Positions 36,355-44,651 of a stretch of 64,000 nt of DNA are shown here, one piece after another. Position 1 is the first letter of the stretch. Every line of letters begins with the position of its first letter. Origin of the DNA: Streptomyces sp. NBC_00523 (GTDB lineage Bacteria > Actinomycetota > Actinomycetes > Streptomycetales > Streptomycetaceae). The stretch spans positions 62,001-126,000 of the forward strand of contig NZ_CP107836.1 in assembly GCF_036346615.1 (NCBI RefSeq), read 5' to 3'. The translations under genes and the position numbers were made by a program. The notes under the pieces are model-generated. The model was not told where the DNA came from and did no database searches. It saw only the letters and a list, made by a program, of their open reading frames with translations.

Positions 36355-38889
36355 ATGTCGGGTACGGGCCGCATTGACCCGCGTGAGGCGGCGCAGCGGG
36401 AGGCTGTCGAGGCGGTTGTTCGTGCTCTCGAGTTGCCTGCGCGGTCGCTCGTGCCGGAGCGAGGGCTGCGGACTCAGGTCGTCATGGCGACCGGGTCCGG
36501 GAAGACCCGGGTCGCGGCGCGTAGCGCGGAGAAGCTTCGCGCCGGGCGCGTACTCGTGCTCGTCCCCTCGCTGGATCTGCTGACTCAGACCGAGGCCGCG
36601 TGGCGGGAGGCAGGTCGTACGGGCCCGATGATCGGGGTCTCGTCCCTGCGGGGTGAGGACGCTTCGTTTCCGAACACCACGGACGTGGAGGAGCTGGTCG
36701 CATGGGTGCGGCCGTTCGACAAGGTCACCGTGTTCGCCACGTACGCCTCGCTCGGCCTCGGCACAATGGAGCGCGCGCACGCCACAGGCCTTCCGGGCTG
36801 GGACCTGATCGTCGTGGACGAGGCGCACCGGACTTCGGGCCGGCTCGGGAAGCCGTGGGCCGTCGTCCACGACAACACCCGCATCCCCGCGCTGCGCCGC
36901 CTCTACATGACCGCCACCCCGCGTATGTGGCAGCTGGACGAGGACGCCGGCCGCGGGGCACCGCCCGAGTTGGTCGCAAGCATGGAGGACGACCCCGAGG
37001 GCCCCTTCGGCAGCAGGGCGTACACGCTCACCCTCTCGGCAGCGGTGGACCGGGGTATCTGCGCCCCGTACCAGGTCGTGTGCGTCGACATCACGGACAC
37101 CCAGCTCCAGGCCGCGCAGCTCCTCGGGGTCGAGGGCCGCTCGGACGAGGTACGCGGGGCCCGGCTCGCTGCCCTCCAGACCGCCCTGGTGAAGGCGTCC
37201 TCGGAGGAAGGCTTCCGGCGCACGCTGACCTTCCACCACCAGGTCCGCGAGGCCGAGGCGTTCGCGGCCGGCCTCCCCCACGTCGCCGCGCGGCTGCGCG
37301 CTGCCGAACCCGAGCTCTACCCGCGCACGATCTGGGCCGACTGGCTGTGCGGGGAGCACAAGCCGCTCCACCGGCGCCGGGTGCTGGACGAGTTCGCGGC
37401 CGGGATCACCACGGACGGCGCGGTCGTGGAGAAGAGCTTCCTGGGGTCGGTGAAGGTCCTGGGCGAGGGTGTCGACACCAAGAACTGCGACTCCGTGTAC
37501 TTCGCGGACGTACGCGGGGCGATGCCCGACCTGGTCCAGGCGGTGGGCCGGGCGCTGCGGATGCAGCCCGGCGAAGGCAAGATCGCCTCGCTCGTCGTAC
37601 CGGTCCTCCTCGGGCCGGGTGAGACGGTCGACAACATGCTCACCAGCCGGGCGTACGGCGGACTCGCGAAGCTCCTGGAAGCGCTCAGGGCTCATGACGC
37701 CCGCGTCGTGGAACACCTCGCCGAGCAGCAGTCCCCCAGCGCCTCCAAGCCCGTGCAGGGACAGGCCGGCGAGATCGAGGCGGGCGGGGCGAAGGGTCCC
37801 TCGGAGCCGGCGCGGGAGCTGCTGAAGTTCTCCGTGCCACGCGATCCGGCGCAGCTGGCCGCGTTCATCAGCCTCCGTGTCCTCAACCCCGAGAACGAGC
37901 ACTGGCGACGCGGCATCGAGGCCGCCGGCATCTACCACCGGCTCCACGGCGATCTGAAGGTGCCGTTCACCTACCGCGTGCCCACCGCCGACAGCAGCGA
38001 GGCCGAGGCCGAGGAGGGCCAGGCCGAAGAGGTCGAGGGGTGGCCGGCATCGCTCGCCGGGTTCCCGCTCGGGCAGTGGACGGCCGACGCACGGAGGTTC
38101 TACGCCCGTGGGGACATGGACGAGGACCGCGTCGCGCAGCTGGAGAAGCTGGGCATGGTCTGGTCGCACTACGACGTCGCCTGGGAGGAAGGCCTCTCCG
38201 CAGCGCGCGGATGGGCGGCCGAGGCAGGTCACCTCCTCGCCCCCACCGACGCCGTCCACCAGGGCTACCGGGTCGGGATCTGGTTGAAGAACGCGCGGGC
38301 CGCGGCCCGCAAGGCGGCCGCGAATGAACAGCGGCAGGCCGATGGGCTGCCGGTCCGATCGTCGGCCGGGGCCTTGTCGGACGAGCGGCGCGAACAGCTG
38401 GACGAGATCGACCCGGCGTGGTGCCCGCGCTGGCCGGTGGAATGGCAACGCTGCTTCCACCTCGTCCGGCTCCACCTGAGAGCCGGCCACCCGCTGCCCA
38501 CCGGGCCGGGCGACGTGAGGGACCAGGGCGAGGACCTCGGACGGTGGGTTCGCTCGGTCCGGTACGGGTGGGACGACCTGACGCCCGTACAGCAGTGGAT
38601 GTGCGAGCAGATCCTCGGGATCACCCCGGCGGCCGAGGACGAGAAGCCGCCCCCTCCCCGTACGCAGGCCGACAAGTGGGCGATGCACTATGCCGCAGCC
38701 CGCCAGTACTACGAACGCGAAGGACACCTCCACGTACCGAGGAAGCACGTCGAGCGGATCGTCGGCGAGAACCGAGAGGAACGGGAACTCCGGCTCGGGG
38801 CGTGGGTCAGCAACCAACGCAGCCGGGCCGCTGCACTGACCCCCGAGCGCGTGGACCTGCTCTCCGGCATCGGCATGCGATGGACATGA
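36355..38889 (+). CDS. DEAD/DEAH helicase with helicase-associated repeats
   Basis: 844 aa superfamily 2 helicase. Walker A MATGSGKT (about 44-51), DEAH box IVVDEAHRTSGRLG (about 147), MTATPR (about 184), and motif VI DLVQAVGRALRM (about 393-404). The C-terminal 340 residues contain about four helicase-associated (HA) repeats, each with a conserved Trp start and an LGxW-type end: HWRRGIEAAGIYHRLHG, WEEGLSAARGWAAEAGH, WQRCFHLVRLHLRAGH and WAMHYAAARQYYEREGH. Such proteins are common in Streptomyces accessory and terminal regions and on plasmids. Their substrate is not established. It stands alone beside two decayed genes, with no nuclease or methylase partner in view. Confidence 0.92.
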   Translation: MSGTGRIDPREAAQREAVEAVVRALELPARSLVPERGLRTQVVMATGSGKTRVAARSAEKLRAGRVLVLVPSLDLLTQTEAAWREAGRTGPMIGVSSLRGEDASFPNTTDVEELVAWVRPFDKVTVFATYASLGLGTMERAHATGLPGWDLIVVDEAHRTSGRLGKPWAVVHDNTRIPALRRLYMTATPRMWQLDEDAGRGAPPELVASMEDDPEGPFGSRAYTLTLSAAVDRGICAPYQVVCVDITDTQLQAAQLLGVEGRSDEVRGARLAALQTALVKASSEEGFRRTLTFHHQVREAEAFAAGLPHVAARLRAAEPELYPRTIWADWLCGEHKPLHRRRVLDEFAAGITTDGAVVEKSFLGSVKVLGEGVDTKNCDSVYFADVRGAMPDLVQAVGRALRMQPGEGKIASLVVPVLLGPGETVDNMLTSRAYGGLAKLLEALRAHDARVVEHLAEQQSPSASKPVQGQAGEIEAGGAKGPSEPARELLKFSVPRDPAQLAAFISLRVLNPENEHWRRGIEAAGIYHRLHGDLKVPFTYRVPTADSSEAEAEEGQAEEVEGWPASLAGFPLGQWTADARRFYARGDMDEDRVAQLEKLGMVWSHYDVAWEEGLSAARGWAAEAGHLLAPTDAVHQGYRVGIWLKNARAAARKAAANEQRQADGLPVRSSAGALSDERREQLDEIDPAWCPRWPVEWQRCFHLVRLHLRAGHPLPTGPGDVRDQGEDLGRWVRSVRYGWDDLTPVQQWMCEQILGITPAAEDEKPPPPRTQADKWAMHYAAARQYYEREGHLHVPRKHVERIVGENREERELRLGAWVSNQRSRAAALTPERVDLLSGIGMRWT

Positions 38890-38897
38890 CCGTGAGC

Positions 38898-38929
38898 GTC
38901 ACCACGGGCGGCTACCCGCTCGTGGTGAC
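38898..38929. terminator. Bidirectional terminator after the helicase
   Basis: GTCACCACG (38898-38906) pairs perfectly with CGTGGTGAC (38921-38929) across a 14-nt loop, between the convergent helicase and HAD genes. Confidence 0.7.
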
Positions 38930-38979
38930 TGCGTCCGTGGAAGCGCCCGGGCGGCCGGCCGGCAACCGTTGAAGAACGG

Positions 38980-39582
38980 TCAGGCCAGATGGGCCGCGAT
39001 GCGCGCAATCGTCCGTGCGTTGTCCTCGAACAGATGCGCCTGCATGCCCGTTGCCCGAGCGGCCTCAACATTGACGGCGAGGTCGTCAATGAACAGACAG
39101 CTCTCCGGCCTCACTTCCAGGCCGGTGCAGACGGCCTGGAAGGCACGCGGGTCCGGCTTCTCGACGCCGATCTCGTGCGAGTACACGATGTGCTCGACCA
39201 GTTCGTCGAAGTGATACAGCGCCGTCTCCCGCTCCCGGGCACCGACGAAGCTGTTGCTCAGGATGCCGAGCCTGCAACTCCCCCGCAGCCCCCGCACATA
39301 GGCGATGAGTTCCTCGTTGGGCGTTCCCAGGTATTCCGCCCAGAGATCAGCCATGAAGGCTTCGACCTGGGGTGCGTCGAGCCCCATGCGTGCCGCCAGC
39401 TGCTCATGGACCCCTCGTTCACTGATGCCTCCGACGCACCCGGCTTGCCACACGTCGCGCATCCGCTCATCCACGGTGCCGAACGGCAGCTCCAGCCGTT
39501 CCTCCCACCGCTGCGTCGACCCCGTTTCCGGCGTGATCTCCAGGACGCCACCGATGTCAAGAATGACGCAGGTCGCCTTCAC
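38980..39582 (-). CDS. HAD-superfamily hydrolase
   Basis: 200 aa. Motif I is VILDIGGVLE, where the usual second Asp is Gly, as in several HAD-IA proteins annotated as hydrolases. Motif II is LGILSNS, the motif III Lys is in EIGVEKPDP, and motif IV is CLFIDDLAVNVEAA. A helical cap (residues about 20-95) lies between I and II. It acts on a small phosphorylated metabolite of unknown identity; the missing motif I Asp may lower phosphatase activity. GTG 39582 follows GGGGGAG. Convergent with the helicase. Confidence 0.88.
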   Translation of the reverse strand: MKATCVILDIGGVLEITPETGSTQRWEERLELPFGTVDERMRDVWQAGCVGGISERGVHEQLAARMGLDAPQVEAFMADLWAEYLGTPNEELIAYVRGLRGSCRLGILSNSFVGARERETALYHFDELVEHIVYSHEIGVEKPDPRAFQAVCTGLEVRPESCLFIDDLAVNVEAARATGMQAHLFEDNARTIARIAAHLA

Positions 39583-39754
39583 TCGAACTCCCCCCTCTTC
39601 GTCCTGTCCGGCCGGCAAGCGCACACCGCTCGCCCGTGTGATCCACGAAGACACCGTCGTCCTTCCCCCTGGGGCAAGGTCAAGCGATCCCGAACCGTGC
39701 GGTAGCCCGGTTGCGAGCCGACGAACGCACTGCACCTGAGTGGCGGACGTGGTC

Positions 39755-40462
39755 TCAGATGGTGACCTGGGGCTGCTTCCGGGTGAGGTAGTGGACGGTG
39801 GTCGCTTCGGCGTGAGGGGTGAGCAGGCTGCGCAGTTCTTCGGCGGCTGCTTCGAGGAGGTGTCCGTCGTCGGGACCGTGCAGGGTTTCGATCACGAACG
39901 CGACGTGGGTGGAGGTTTCGGTGACGCGGGTGCGGTGGGCGTCGCGGTGGTTCCAGTGGCGGGTGAGAACGTCGGTGGTGTCGGTGTAGATGATCTCGCC
40001 GGGCCTGGGGGTCTCGGTGGCGTCGGGTTCGCCGAGCGGGGTGAAGGTCTCGCTGCCGTCGGCGTAGCGGATCTCGACGTCGCCGGTGACGTGGTCGAGG
40101 TCGAAGGCCCCGGCGGGCAGGCCGTGGCGGACGGAGACGGTGTTGTAGGAGTCGACGGCCGGGTTGATACGGGGCAGGGCTCCCTTCTTTGCCATGCGGC
40201 GCCCCAGGGCGTCGACGCTGGGGCGGATGCGGCGCGGGTTGGTGCCGAAGGAGCGATAGGCGGTGTGCCAGGCCTCGATGCGCGGGTCGCTCTCGTCGGC
40301 AGGGGCCCAGATGCCGGAGGCGAGCTCCTGCTCCAGGTCTCCCATGGCAGCGGTGGCATGGGGCCAGGGCTCGCGGCTGTTCAGGCCGGTGGCGGTGACG
40401 ACGGCGATCAGGGTGTCGGGGAAGGCGGCGGCGACGTCGGGGCTGATGCGGAAGGTGGTCAT
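39755..40462 (-). CDS. B3/B4 domain protein (tRNA-editing-like)
   Basis: 235 aa related to the B3/4 domain of the phenylalanyl-tRNA synthetase beta subunit as a free-standing protein: WHTAYRSFGTNPRRIRPSVD (about 66-85), LPRINPAVDSYNTVSVRHGLP (split across about 95-115), GEIIYTD and DVLTRHWNHRD. Such proteins may clear misacylated tRNA or modify amino acids, but function is not established for this group. The upstream region carries a 178-bp foldback element, so its promoter may be displaced or supplied by that element. Confidence 0.85.
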   Translation of the reverse strand: MTTFRISPDVAAAFPDTLIAVVTATGLNSREPWPHATAAMGDLEQELASGIWAPADESDPRIEAWHTAYRSFGTNPRRIRPSVDALGRRMAKKGALPRINPAVDSYNTVSVRHGLPAGAFDLDHVTGDVEIRYADGSETFTPLGEPDATETPRPGEIIYTDTTDVLTRHWNHRDAHRTRVTETSTHVAFVIETLHGPDDGHLLEAAAEELRSLLTPHAEATTVHYLTRKQPQVTI

Positions 40463-40494
40463 CGTGGGTGCGATTCCGTTCTGTGGGCGGGACC

Positions 40495-40672
40495 AGGGCC
40501 TGTCTTCAAACTCCCCTCGTCGCCCGGAGGGCGGCCGCGCGGCGCATGGTGCGTGCTCTCGGTGTGCCGGCCGCGATCCCTCGTACTGGACGTACTAGGG
40601 ATCTCGGCCGGTGCAGCGAGAGTGCGTGCCAGGCGTCGTCGCACGGCAGAGGGGAGTTTGAAGACAGGCCCT
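40495..40672. mobile_element. 178-bp foldback (MITE-like) element
   Basis: Perfect 24-bp terminal inverted repeats (40495-40518, beginning AGGGCCTGTCTTCAAACTCC, and 40649-40672). Inside, a second long imperfect palindrome centres at about 40600 (CGATCCCTCGTAC against GTACTAGGGATCT), so almost the whole element can fold into one hairpin. It encodes no protein. It sits between two minus-strand genes. The structure is that of a non-autonomous transposable element mobilised by a transposase elsewhere. I cannot see a clear target-site duplication. Confidence 0.75.
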
Positions 40673-40679
40673 AGGAAGG

Positions 40680-41327
40680 TCAGGGCTTCCAGGTGCCGAC
40701 GCGGTCCAGGCGGCGGAGCTGCTGGGCCGCAGTGGGTGCGTCCAGGGCGGTGCCGCGTTCGGTGAGCCGGTGTGCGGTGTCGGTGCGCTGCTCGACCGGC
40801 TTGTGGTCGTCGTACTTGAACTTCGCCCGGACCTCGGCGACATCGAGGCGCAGGCCGCGGATGCCGGGCAGCATCCGGCCGTAGGGCGGCCGGCCGGGAT
40901 CAATGGGCGCGTGGTCGCCGTCGGGCTGGAAGTGGGCCATCTGCCGGCGCAGAAGCGCGGCCTTGGCCTCGGGCTCATCGATGATGGTGGCCCGGCAGGT
41001 GAACTGGACCGTGGCGTAGTAGCTGGTGGGGACGCCGTCGGTGGACCGGGTGCCGGGCTGGGCGCGCCACGGTCCGGGGATGAAGGCGTAGTCACCGGCG
41101 ACGGTGAAGGTGACGTTCGGGTCGGCCTCGATCGCCGCCCAGACGGGGTTGGGCCGGGCGAGATGCACGAGCAGGGCCGTGTCATCGACGGTGAAATGGG
41201 TGGGCACGACGGCCGGTGCGTGTCCCGGCAGGCCGTTGACGCTCAGGATGCCGAAGTCGTGGCCGTCCGCGATCCAGGTCTGCCACTCGGCGTCGTCGAG
41301 GGCGGCGTCCCAGGGCTGGATGAACAT
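40680..41327 (-). CDS. PaiB-like FMN-binding protein
   Basis: 215 aa of the PaiB/FMN-binding split-barrel family: N-terminal MFIQPWDAALDD, FGILSVNGLPGHAPAVVPTHF, LLVHLARPNPVWAAI, VTFTVAGDYAFIPGPW, SYYATVQFTCRA, and the C-terminal MLPGIRGLRLDVAEVRAKFK. The family was named after a B. subtilis sporulation/protease regulator, but members are probably flavin-binding enzymes. AAGGAG is correctly placed before ATG 41327. It precedes the EamA exporter gene on the same strand with a 29-nt gap, so the two may be co-transcribed. Confidence 0.9.
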   Translation of the reverse strand: MFIQPWDAALDDAEWQTWIADGHDFGILSVNGLPGHAPAVVPTHFTVDDTALLVHLARPNPVWAAIEADPNVTFTVAGDYAFIPGPWRAQPGTRSTDGVPTSYYATVQFTCRATIIDEPEAKAALLRRQMAHFQPDGDHAPIDPGRPPYGRMLPGIRGLRLDVAEVRAKFKYDDHKPVEQRTDTAHRLTERGTALDAPTAAQQLRRLDRVGTWKP

Positions 41328-41356
41328 GCCGGGCTCCTTCCGGGAAGGGGGGTGGT

Positions 41357-42214
41357 TCAGGTGAGGGCGAGCAGGCCGGCGGCGACCGCTGCGGTCCCCA
41401 GGCCCACGAGCTGGCCCCGGCTGATGCGTTCGGAGAGGACGCCGCGGGCGAGCAGGACGGTGCCGGCCGGGTACAGCGCGGTGATCACGGCGACGACGGC
41501 CAGGTCGCCGCTGCGGGCGGCGAGCAGGAACAGCAGGTTGGCCACCGAGTCCAGTACGCCGGCCGCCGCCGAGATCCCGTACGCGGGCTTCTCCGGGCCC
41601 AGGCGTCCGAACATCACCGCGGCGGCGGCCAGGATGACGGTTGAGGACACGGCGCGACCGATGATCAGGGGACCGACACCGCTGTCGGACGGCGCCTGGT
41701 GCAGGAAGACCAGCTGCAGGGCGATGGCCGCGCCGGCGCCGAGGGCGAGCAGCAGCGCGGTACGCGAGGGGCGGGCCGCATTCGCTCCGGGCCCGGCGCT
41801 GACCAGCACCACGGCCGCCAGCGCCAGCGGCAGGCCGACCAGCCCGGCCGGCCCCAGGTGCTCACCCTGCACCAGCCCGACGCCGACCGGCAGCATCGCC
41901 GACACCAGCGCGGTGATCGGGGACAGCACGTTCATCGGCCCGATCGCCAGGGTCTTGTAGAGCAGGGCGAACGCGGCGGCCGACGCCACGCCGGACGCGG
42001 CACCCCAGGCCAGTGTCGCCGGGTCGAAGGAGGCACCGAGCACGGGCCACAGCAGCAGCTCGACGCCGAGCGAGGCCGGGGCGGCGATCATCACGGTGCG
42101 CAGGACGTGGGCCTTGCGGGCGCCCAGACCGCCGAGGAAGTCGGCGCATCCGTAGGCCAGAGAACTGCCCAGGGCCAGCAGCAGAGCGAACACAGGTAGT
42201 ACATCCCTTACCAT
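41357..42214 (-). CDS. EamA/DMT-family transporter
   Basis: 285 aa with about ten hydrophobic helices in two EamA repeats. The first begins VLPVFALLLALGSSLAYGCADF, and later comes LLFLLAARSGDLAVVAVITALYP with a terminal GLGTAAVAAGLLAL. It exports small metabolites such as amino acids or purines; the substrate is not predictable. I chose ATG 42214 (MVRDVLPV) over 42238 because the longer N-terminus (MYGVVVPL) adds nothing family-like. Divergent from an XRE-cupin regulator at 42316, which likely controls it. Confidence 0.9.
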   Translation of the reverse strand: MVRDVLPVFALLLALGSSLAYGCADFLGGLGARKAHVLRTVMIAAPASLGVELLLWPVLGASFDPATLAWGAASGVASAAAFALLYKTLAIGPMNVLSPITALVSAMLPVGVGLVQGEHLGPAGLVGLPLALAAVVLVSAGPGANAARPSRTALLLALGAGAAIALQLVFLHQAPSDSGVGPLIIGRAVSSTVILAAAAVMFGRLGPEKPAYGISAAAGVLDSVANLLFLLAARSGDLAVVAVITALYPAGTVLLARGVLSERISRGQLVGLGTAAVAAGLLALT

Positions 42215-42315
42215 CAATGGAACGACTACACCGTACAACGCACCGACCGGTCGCCGTCAACTGAACGACCACACGGTCCAGTGCAGTGACCGACCTGCTT
42301 GGAGGGGTGACAGTG

Positions 42316-42915
42316 ATGACCGAGACCGAAGACGCCCTGCGGACGCTCGCACGCAACGTCCGCGCGGCCCGCACCCGTGCCGGACTGTCCCTGGACGAAC
42401 TCGGCCGCCGGGCCAAGGTCAGCAAGGGAGCCCTCGTCGCCCTGGAGAAGGCGCAGGGCAATCCGAACTTCGCCACCCTGGTCCGCCTCGCCGACACCCT
42501 CGGCGTCTCGGTGTCCGCACTGATGGAGGGACCGTCCGAGGGCCGGGTCCGGGTCGTGTCCTCCGACACGGTCATGCCCCTGTGGGCCGGCGCGAAGGGC
42601 AGCGAGGCGCGGCTCATGCTGACCACCTCGGGACCGGCCCCGGTCGAGGTCTGGCGCTGGAAACTCGAACCGGGCGAGGAGTACCCGAGCCACCCCCACC
42701 AGGCCGGTGTCGTGGAGACCGTCAGTGTCACGGCCGGACAGATGGTCCTCGTCGCCGACGGGGTCGAGCATCCCGTCGAGGCCGGACAGACCGCCACGTT
42801 CGACGGCGACGTCGCCCACGCCTACCGCGGCGCGGGCACCGGAACCTGTCACCTGATCATGACCGTCCACATCCCACCCGCCCCCGCTCAAGGGCCGCCC
42901 ACCCAAGCGAATTGA
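42316..42915 (+). CDS. XRE-family regulator with cupin domain
   Basis: 199 aa. The N-terminal helix-turn-helix is LSLDELGRRAKVSKGALVALE (split across about 23-43) with GNPNFATLVRLADTLGVSVS. The C-terminal cupin barrel has LEPGEEYPSHPHQAGVVETV (metal-type His pair) and GQTATFDGDVAHAYRG. GGAGG (42301-42305) lies 10 nt before ATG 42316. Divergent from the EamA exporter, a very common pair in which the sensor cupin binds the exported metabolite. A 10-bp palindrome (CGACCGGTCG, 42244-42253) in the shared intergenic region is a weak operator candidate. Confidence 0.92.
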   Translation: MTETEDALRTLARNVRAARTRAGLSLDELGRRAKVSKGALVALEKAQGNPNFATLVRLADTLGVSVSALMEGPSEGRVRVVSSDTVMPLWAGAKGSEARLMLTTSGPAPVEVWRWKLEPGEEYPSHPHQAGVVETVSVTAGQMVLVADGVEHPVEAGQTATFDGDVAHAYRGAGTGTCHLIMTVHIPPAPAQGPPTQAN

Positions 42916-42969
42916 CCACCGGCCTTGTCGACATCCGGTGCCGACTCGCACTCCTGCTAGCTTCATGCG

Positions 42970-43935
42970 GTGATTTCTCTGGGGGAACCCGCATTCTTCA
43001 CTCGTCTGCGCGACGCGCGACGTGTGCTCATCGCCGGTGCGGGCGGCGGTTTCGACGTGTACGCAGGGCTGCCGCTCGCCTTCGCGCTGCGGTCGGCGGG
43101 CAAGGAGGTACACCTTGCCAATCTGTCCTTCGCCGACTTGTACGGCCTGGACCTCGATGTGTGGGTGGACCAGGACGTCGCGGCCATCGGGCCCGACACT
43201 CCCGTGCGTGGCGACTACTTCCCTGAACGGACGCTTGCCCAGTGGCTCGTGACACAGGATCTGCCGTCGACCGTGTACGCCTTCCCGGGCATCGGAGTCG
43301 GGCCGCTTCGGGCGGCCTACCGGACGCTGGTCGAGCATCTCGGCGGTGTTGACGCGATCGTGCTGGTGGACGGCGGTACCGACATCCTGATGCGCGGCGA
43401 CGAGCACGGTCTCGGCACCCCGGAGGAGGACATGGCCAGCCTCGCCGCCGTGAGCGGGCTCGACGAGGTCGAGCACCGGCTGGTGGCCTGCCTCGGCTTC
43501 GGGGTGGACGCGTATCACGGCGTGAACCACTCGCTCGTGCTGGAGAACCTGGCCGCTCTGGACCGGGACGACTCCTATCTCGGCGCGTTCTCGCTGCTCG
43601 GGACGGGGCGGGAGGGCGCGCTCTATCTCGACGCGGTGGCGCATGCCCAGCGCCACACCGCGAGCCACCCGAGCATCGTGCAAGGATCCGTGGCCGCTGC
43701 CGTGCGCGGTGACTTCGGCAACGTCCGGTTCACGGAAAGGACCAAGGACACCGAGCTGTTCATCAACCCGCTGATGGCGCTGTACTTCTGTGTCGACCTG
43801 CCCGGACTGGCCCGCCGCAATCTCTACCTCGGTCGGCTGGAACGGACTTCGCTGATGCGGCAGGTGAGTTCCGCGATCGAGGAATTCCGCACCACGCTGC
43901 CCCGCCGGCGTCCGCCGAGGACGTTCCCGCACTGA
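42970..43935 (+). CDS. DUF1152 family protein
   Basis: 321 aa conserved protein of unknown function. It has a Rossmann-like start VLIAGAGGGFDVYAGLPLAF (about 19-38), DAIVLVDGGTDILMRGDEHG (about 126-145), DEVEHRLVACLGFGVDAYHG, and a C-terminal ELFINPLMALYFCVDLPGLARR. The family occurs in archaea and bacteria without an assigned reaction. GTG 42970 has no ribosome binding site. A TAGCTT hexamer 6 nt upstream would make the transcript leaderless. A clear terminator follows. Confidence 0.9.
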   Translation: MISLGEPAFFTRLRDARRVLIAGAGGGFDVYAGLPLAFALRSAGKEVHLANLSFADLYGLDLDVWVDQDVAAIGPDTPVRGDYFPERTLAQWLVTQDLPSTVYAFPGIGVGPLRAAYRTLVEHLGGVDAIVLVDGGTDILMRGDEHGLGTPEEDMASLAAVSGLDEVEHRLVACLGFGVDAYHGVNHSLVLENLAALDRDDSYLGAFSLLGTGREGALYLDAVAHAQRHTASHPSIVQGSVAAAVRGDFGNVRFTERTKDTELFINPLMALYFCVDLPGLARRNLYLGRLERTSLMRQVSSAIEEFRTTLPRRRPPRTFPH

Positions 43936-43975
43936 AGGCAGCGCGGGGTCGGGGGCCGGTCCGATCCGACCGCGG

Positions 43976-44006
43976 GTCCTGCCGAGTTGGGGTGACTCGG
44001 CAGGAC
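43976..44006 (+). terminator. Rho-independent-type terminator
   Basis: Perfect 12-bp stem (GTCCTGCCGAGT 43976-43987; ACTCGGCAGGAC 43995-44006) with a 7-nt loop, 40 bp after the DUF1152 stop. It may also serve the convergent small gene. Confidence 0.9.
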
Positions 44007-44035
44007 GGGGTCGTATCCGCCCTCGCCTCACGGGC

Positions 44036-44170
44036 TCATGGGGCGCCCTTCACCAAGTGGGCGGCGGAGTCGGTCAGGTTCGCGGGGGCGGCCATGGCTG
44101 TACCCAGCACGAAGGCCGTGGTGAACAGCACGGTTGCGATGAGCTTCGTCAAAGTCTCTGTATTCCTCAT
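44036..44170 (-). CDS. Small secreted peptide, 44 aa
   Basis: A short frame encodes a 44-residue protein with a classical signal peptide: charged start MRNTETLTKL, hydrophobic core IATVLFTTAFVLGTAMA and cleavage after AMA, leaving a roughly 17-residue mature peptide (APANLTDSAAHLVKGAP). Codon use has G/C at most third positions. The upstream region lacks a strong ribosome binding site. Streptomyces encode many such tiny secreted proteins of unknown role. It lies downstream of a hypothetical gene on the same strand. Confidence 0.6.
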   Translation of the reverse strand: MRNTETLTKLIATVLFTTAFVLGTAMAAPANLTDSAAHLVKGAP

Positions 44171-44203
44171 TGCGGACGGGAACGCCGACCACTTGGTCCG
44201 CGT

Positions 44204-44545
44204 CTAGTCGCGGCGAATCGTTCCTGCCTGCCGCTTCATCACGCGGACGATCGTTTCTGCGTGGAGTGATGGGTCGGAGAGTGCCGTGACCGGCCCGGGG
44301 AACCCTTTCTCCTCTCTGCTCTTCGCGGATTCGGCCGGCAGGTAATCATCGGTCCAGAGCGGTCGCAGCCCGAGCGGGTACCGGATCTCCTCGAACTTGT
44401 CCGCGTGCGAAGTGTCGCCGCTTGCGGTGCCGACGCTCGGCACCGGTACCGTCCGCGCCTCCCGCTCGATGTCCTCCAGGCGGCGGCAGAAGTCGACGTG
44501 CAACTCATCCATCGTGTCGAAGAAGCTCTCCAGCAGAGAGCACAT
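44204..44545 (-). CDS. Hypothetical protein
   Basis: 113 aa, no recognised family. It begins MCSLLESFFDTMDELHVDF with an amphipathic acidic helix, RRLEDIEREARTV, and ends in a basic tail (VRVMKRQAGTIRRD). AGGAGG 6 nt before ATG 44545 fixes the start and makes it a real gene. It follows the LysR gene on the same strand by 106 nt. No signal peptide or membrane segment. Confidence 0.65.
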   Translation of the reverse strand: MCSLLESFFDTMDELHVDFCRRLEDIEREARTVPVPSVGTASGDTSHADKFEEIRYPLGLRPLWTDDYLPAESAKSREEKGFPGPVTALSDPSLHAETIVRVMKRQAGTIRRD

Positions 44546-44651
44546 TCCATACCTCCTGTAGCCACGCCCACCGCCGGCGCCCACCGTGCCGAAACGGCAG
44601 ATGGGGCCCGGACCGTACAGGGACGGCGGTGCGTTGTTCGCTCGTGATCGT

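Noticed and set aside
35896..38817. Long open minus-strand frame (973 codons) opposite the helicase
   Set aside because: It is the antisense of a well-supported helicase gene; no motifs, no ribosome binding site, and high GC makes such shadow frames common.
42244..42253. CGACCGGTCG as operator of the EamA/XRE pair
   Set aside because: Ten-bp palindromes of this composition occur often by chance in such GC-rich DNA; kept only as a weak note.
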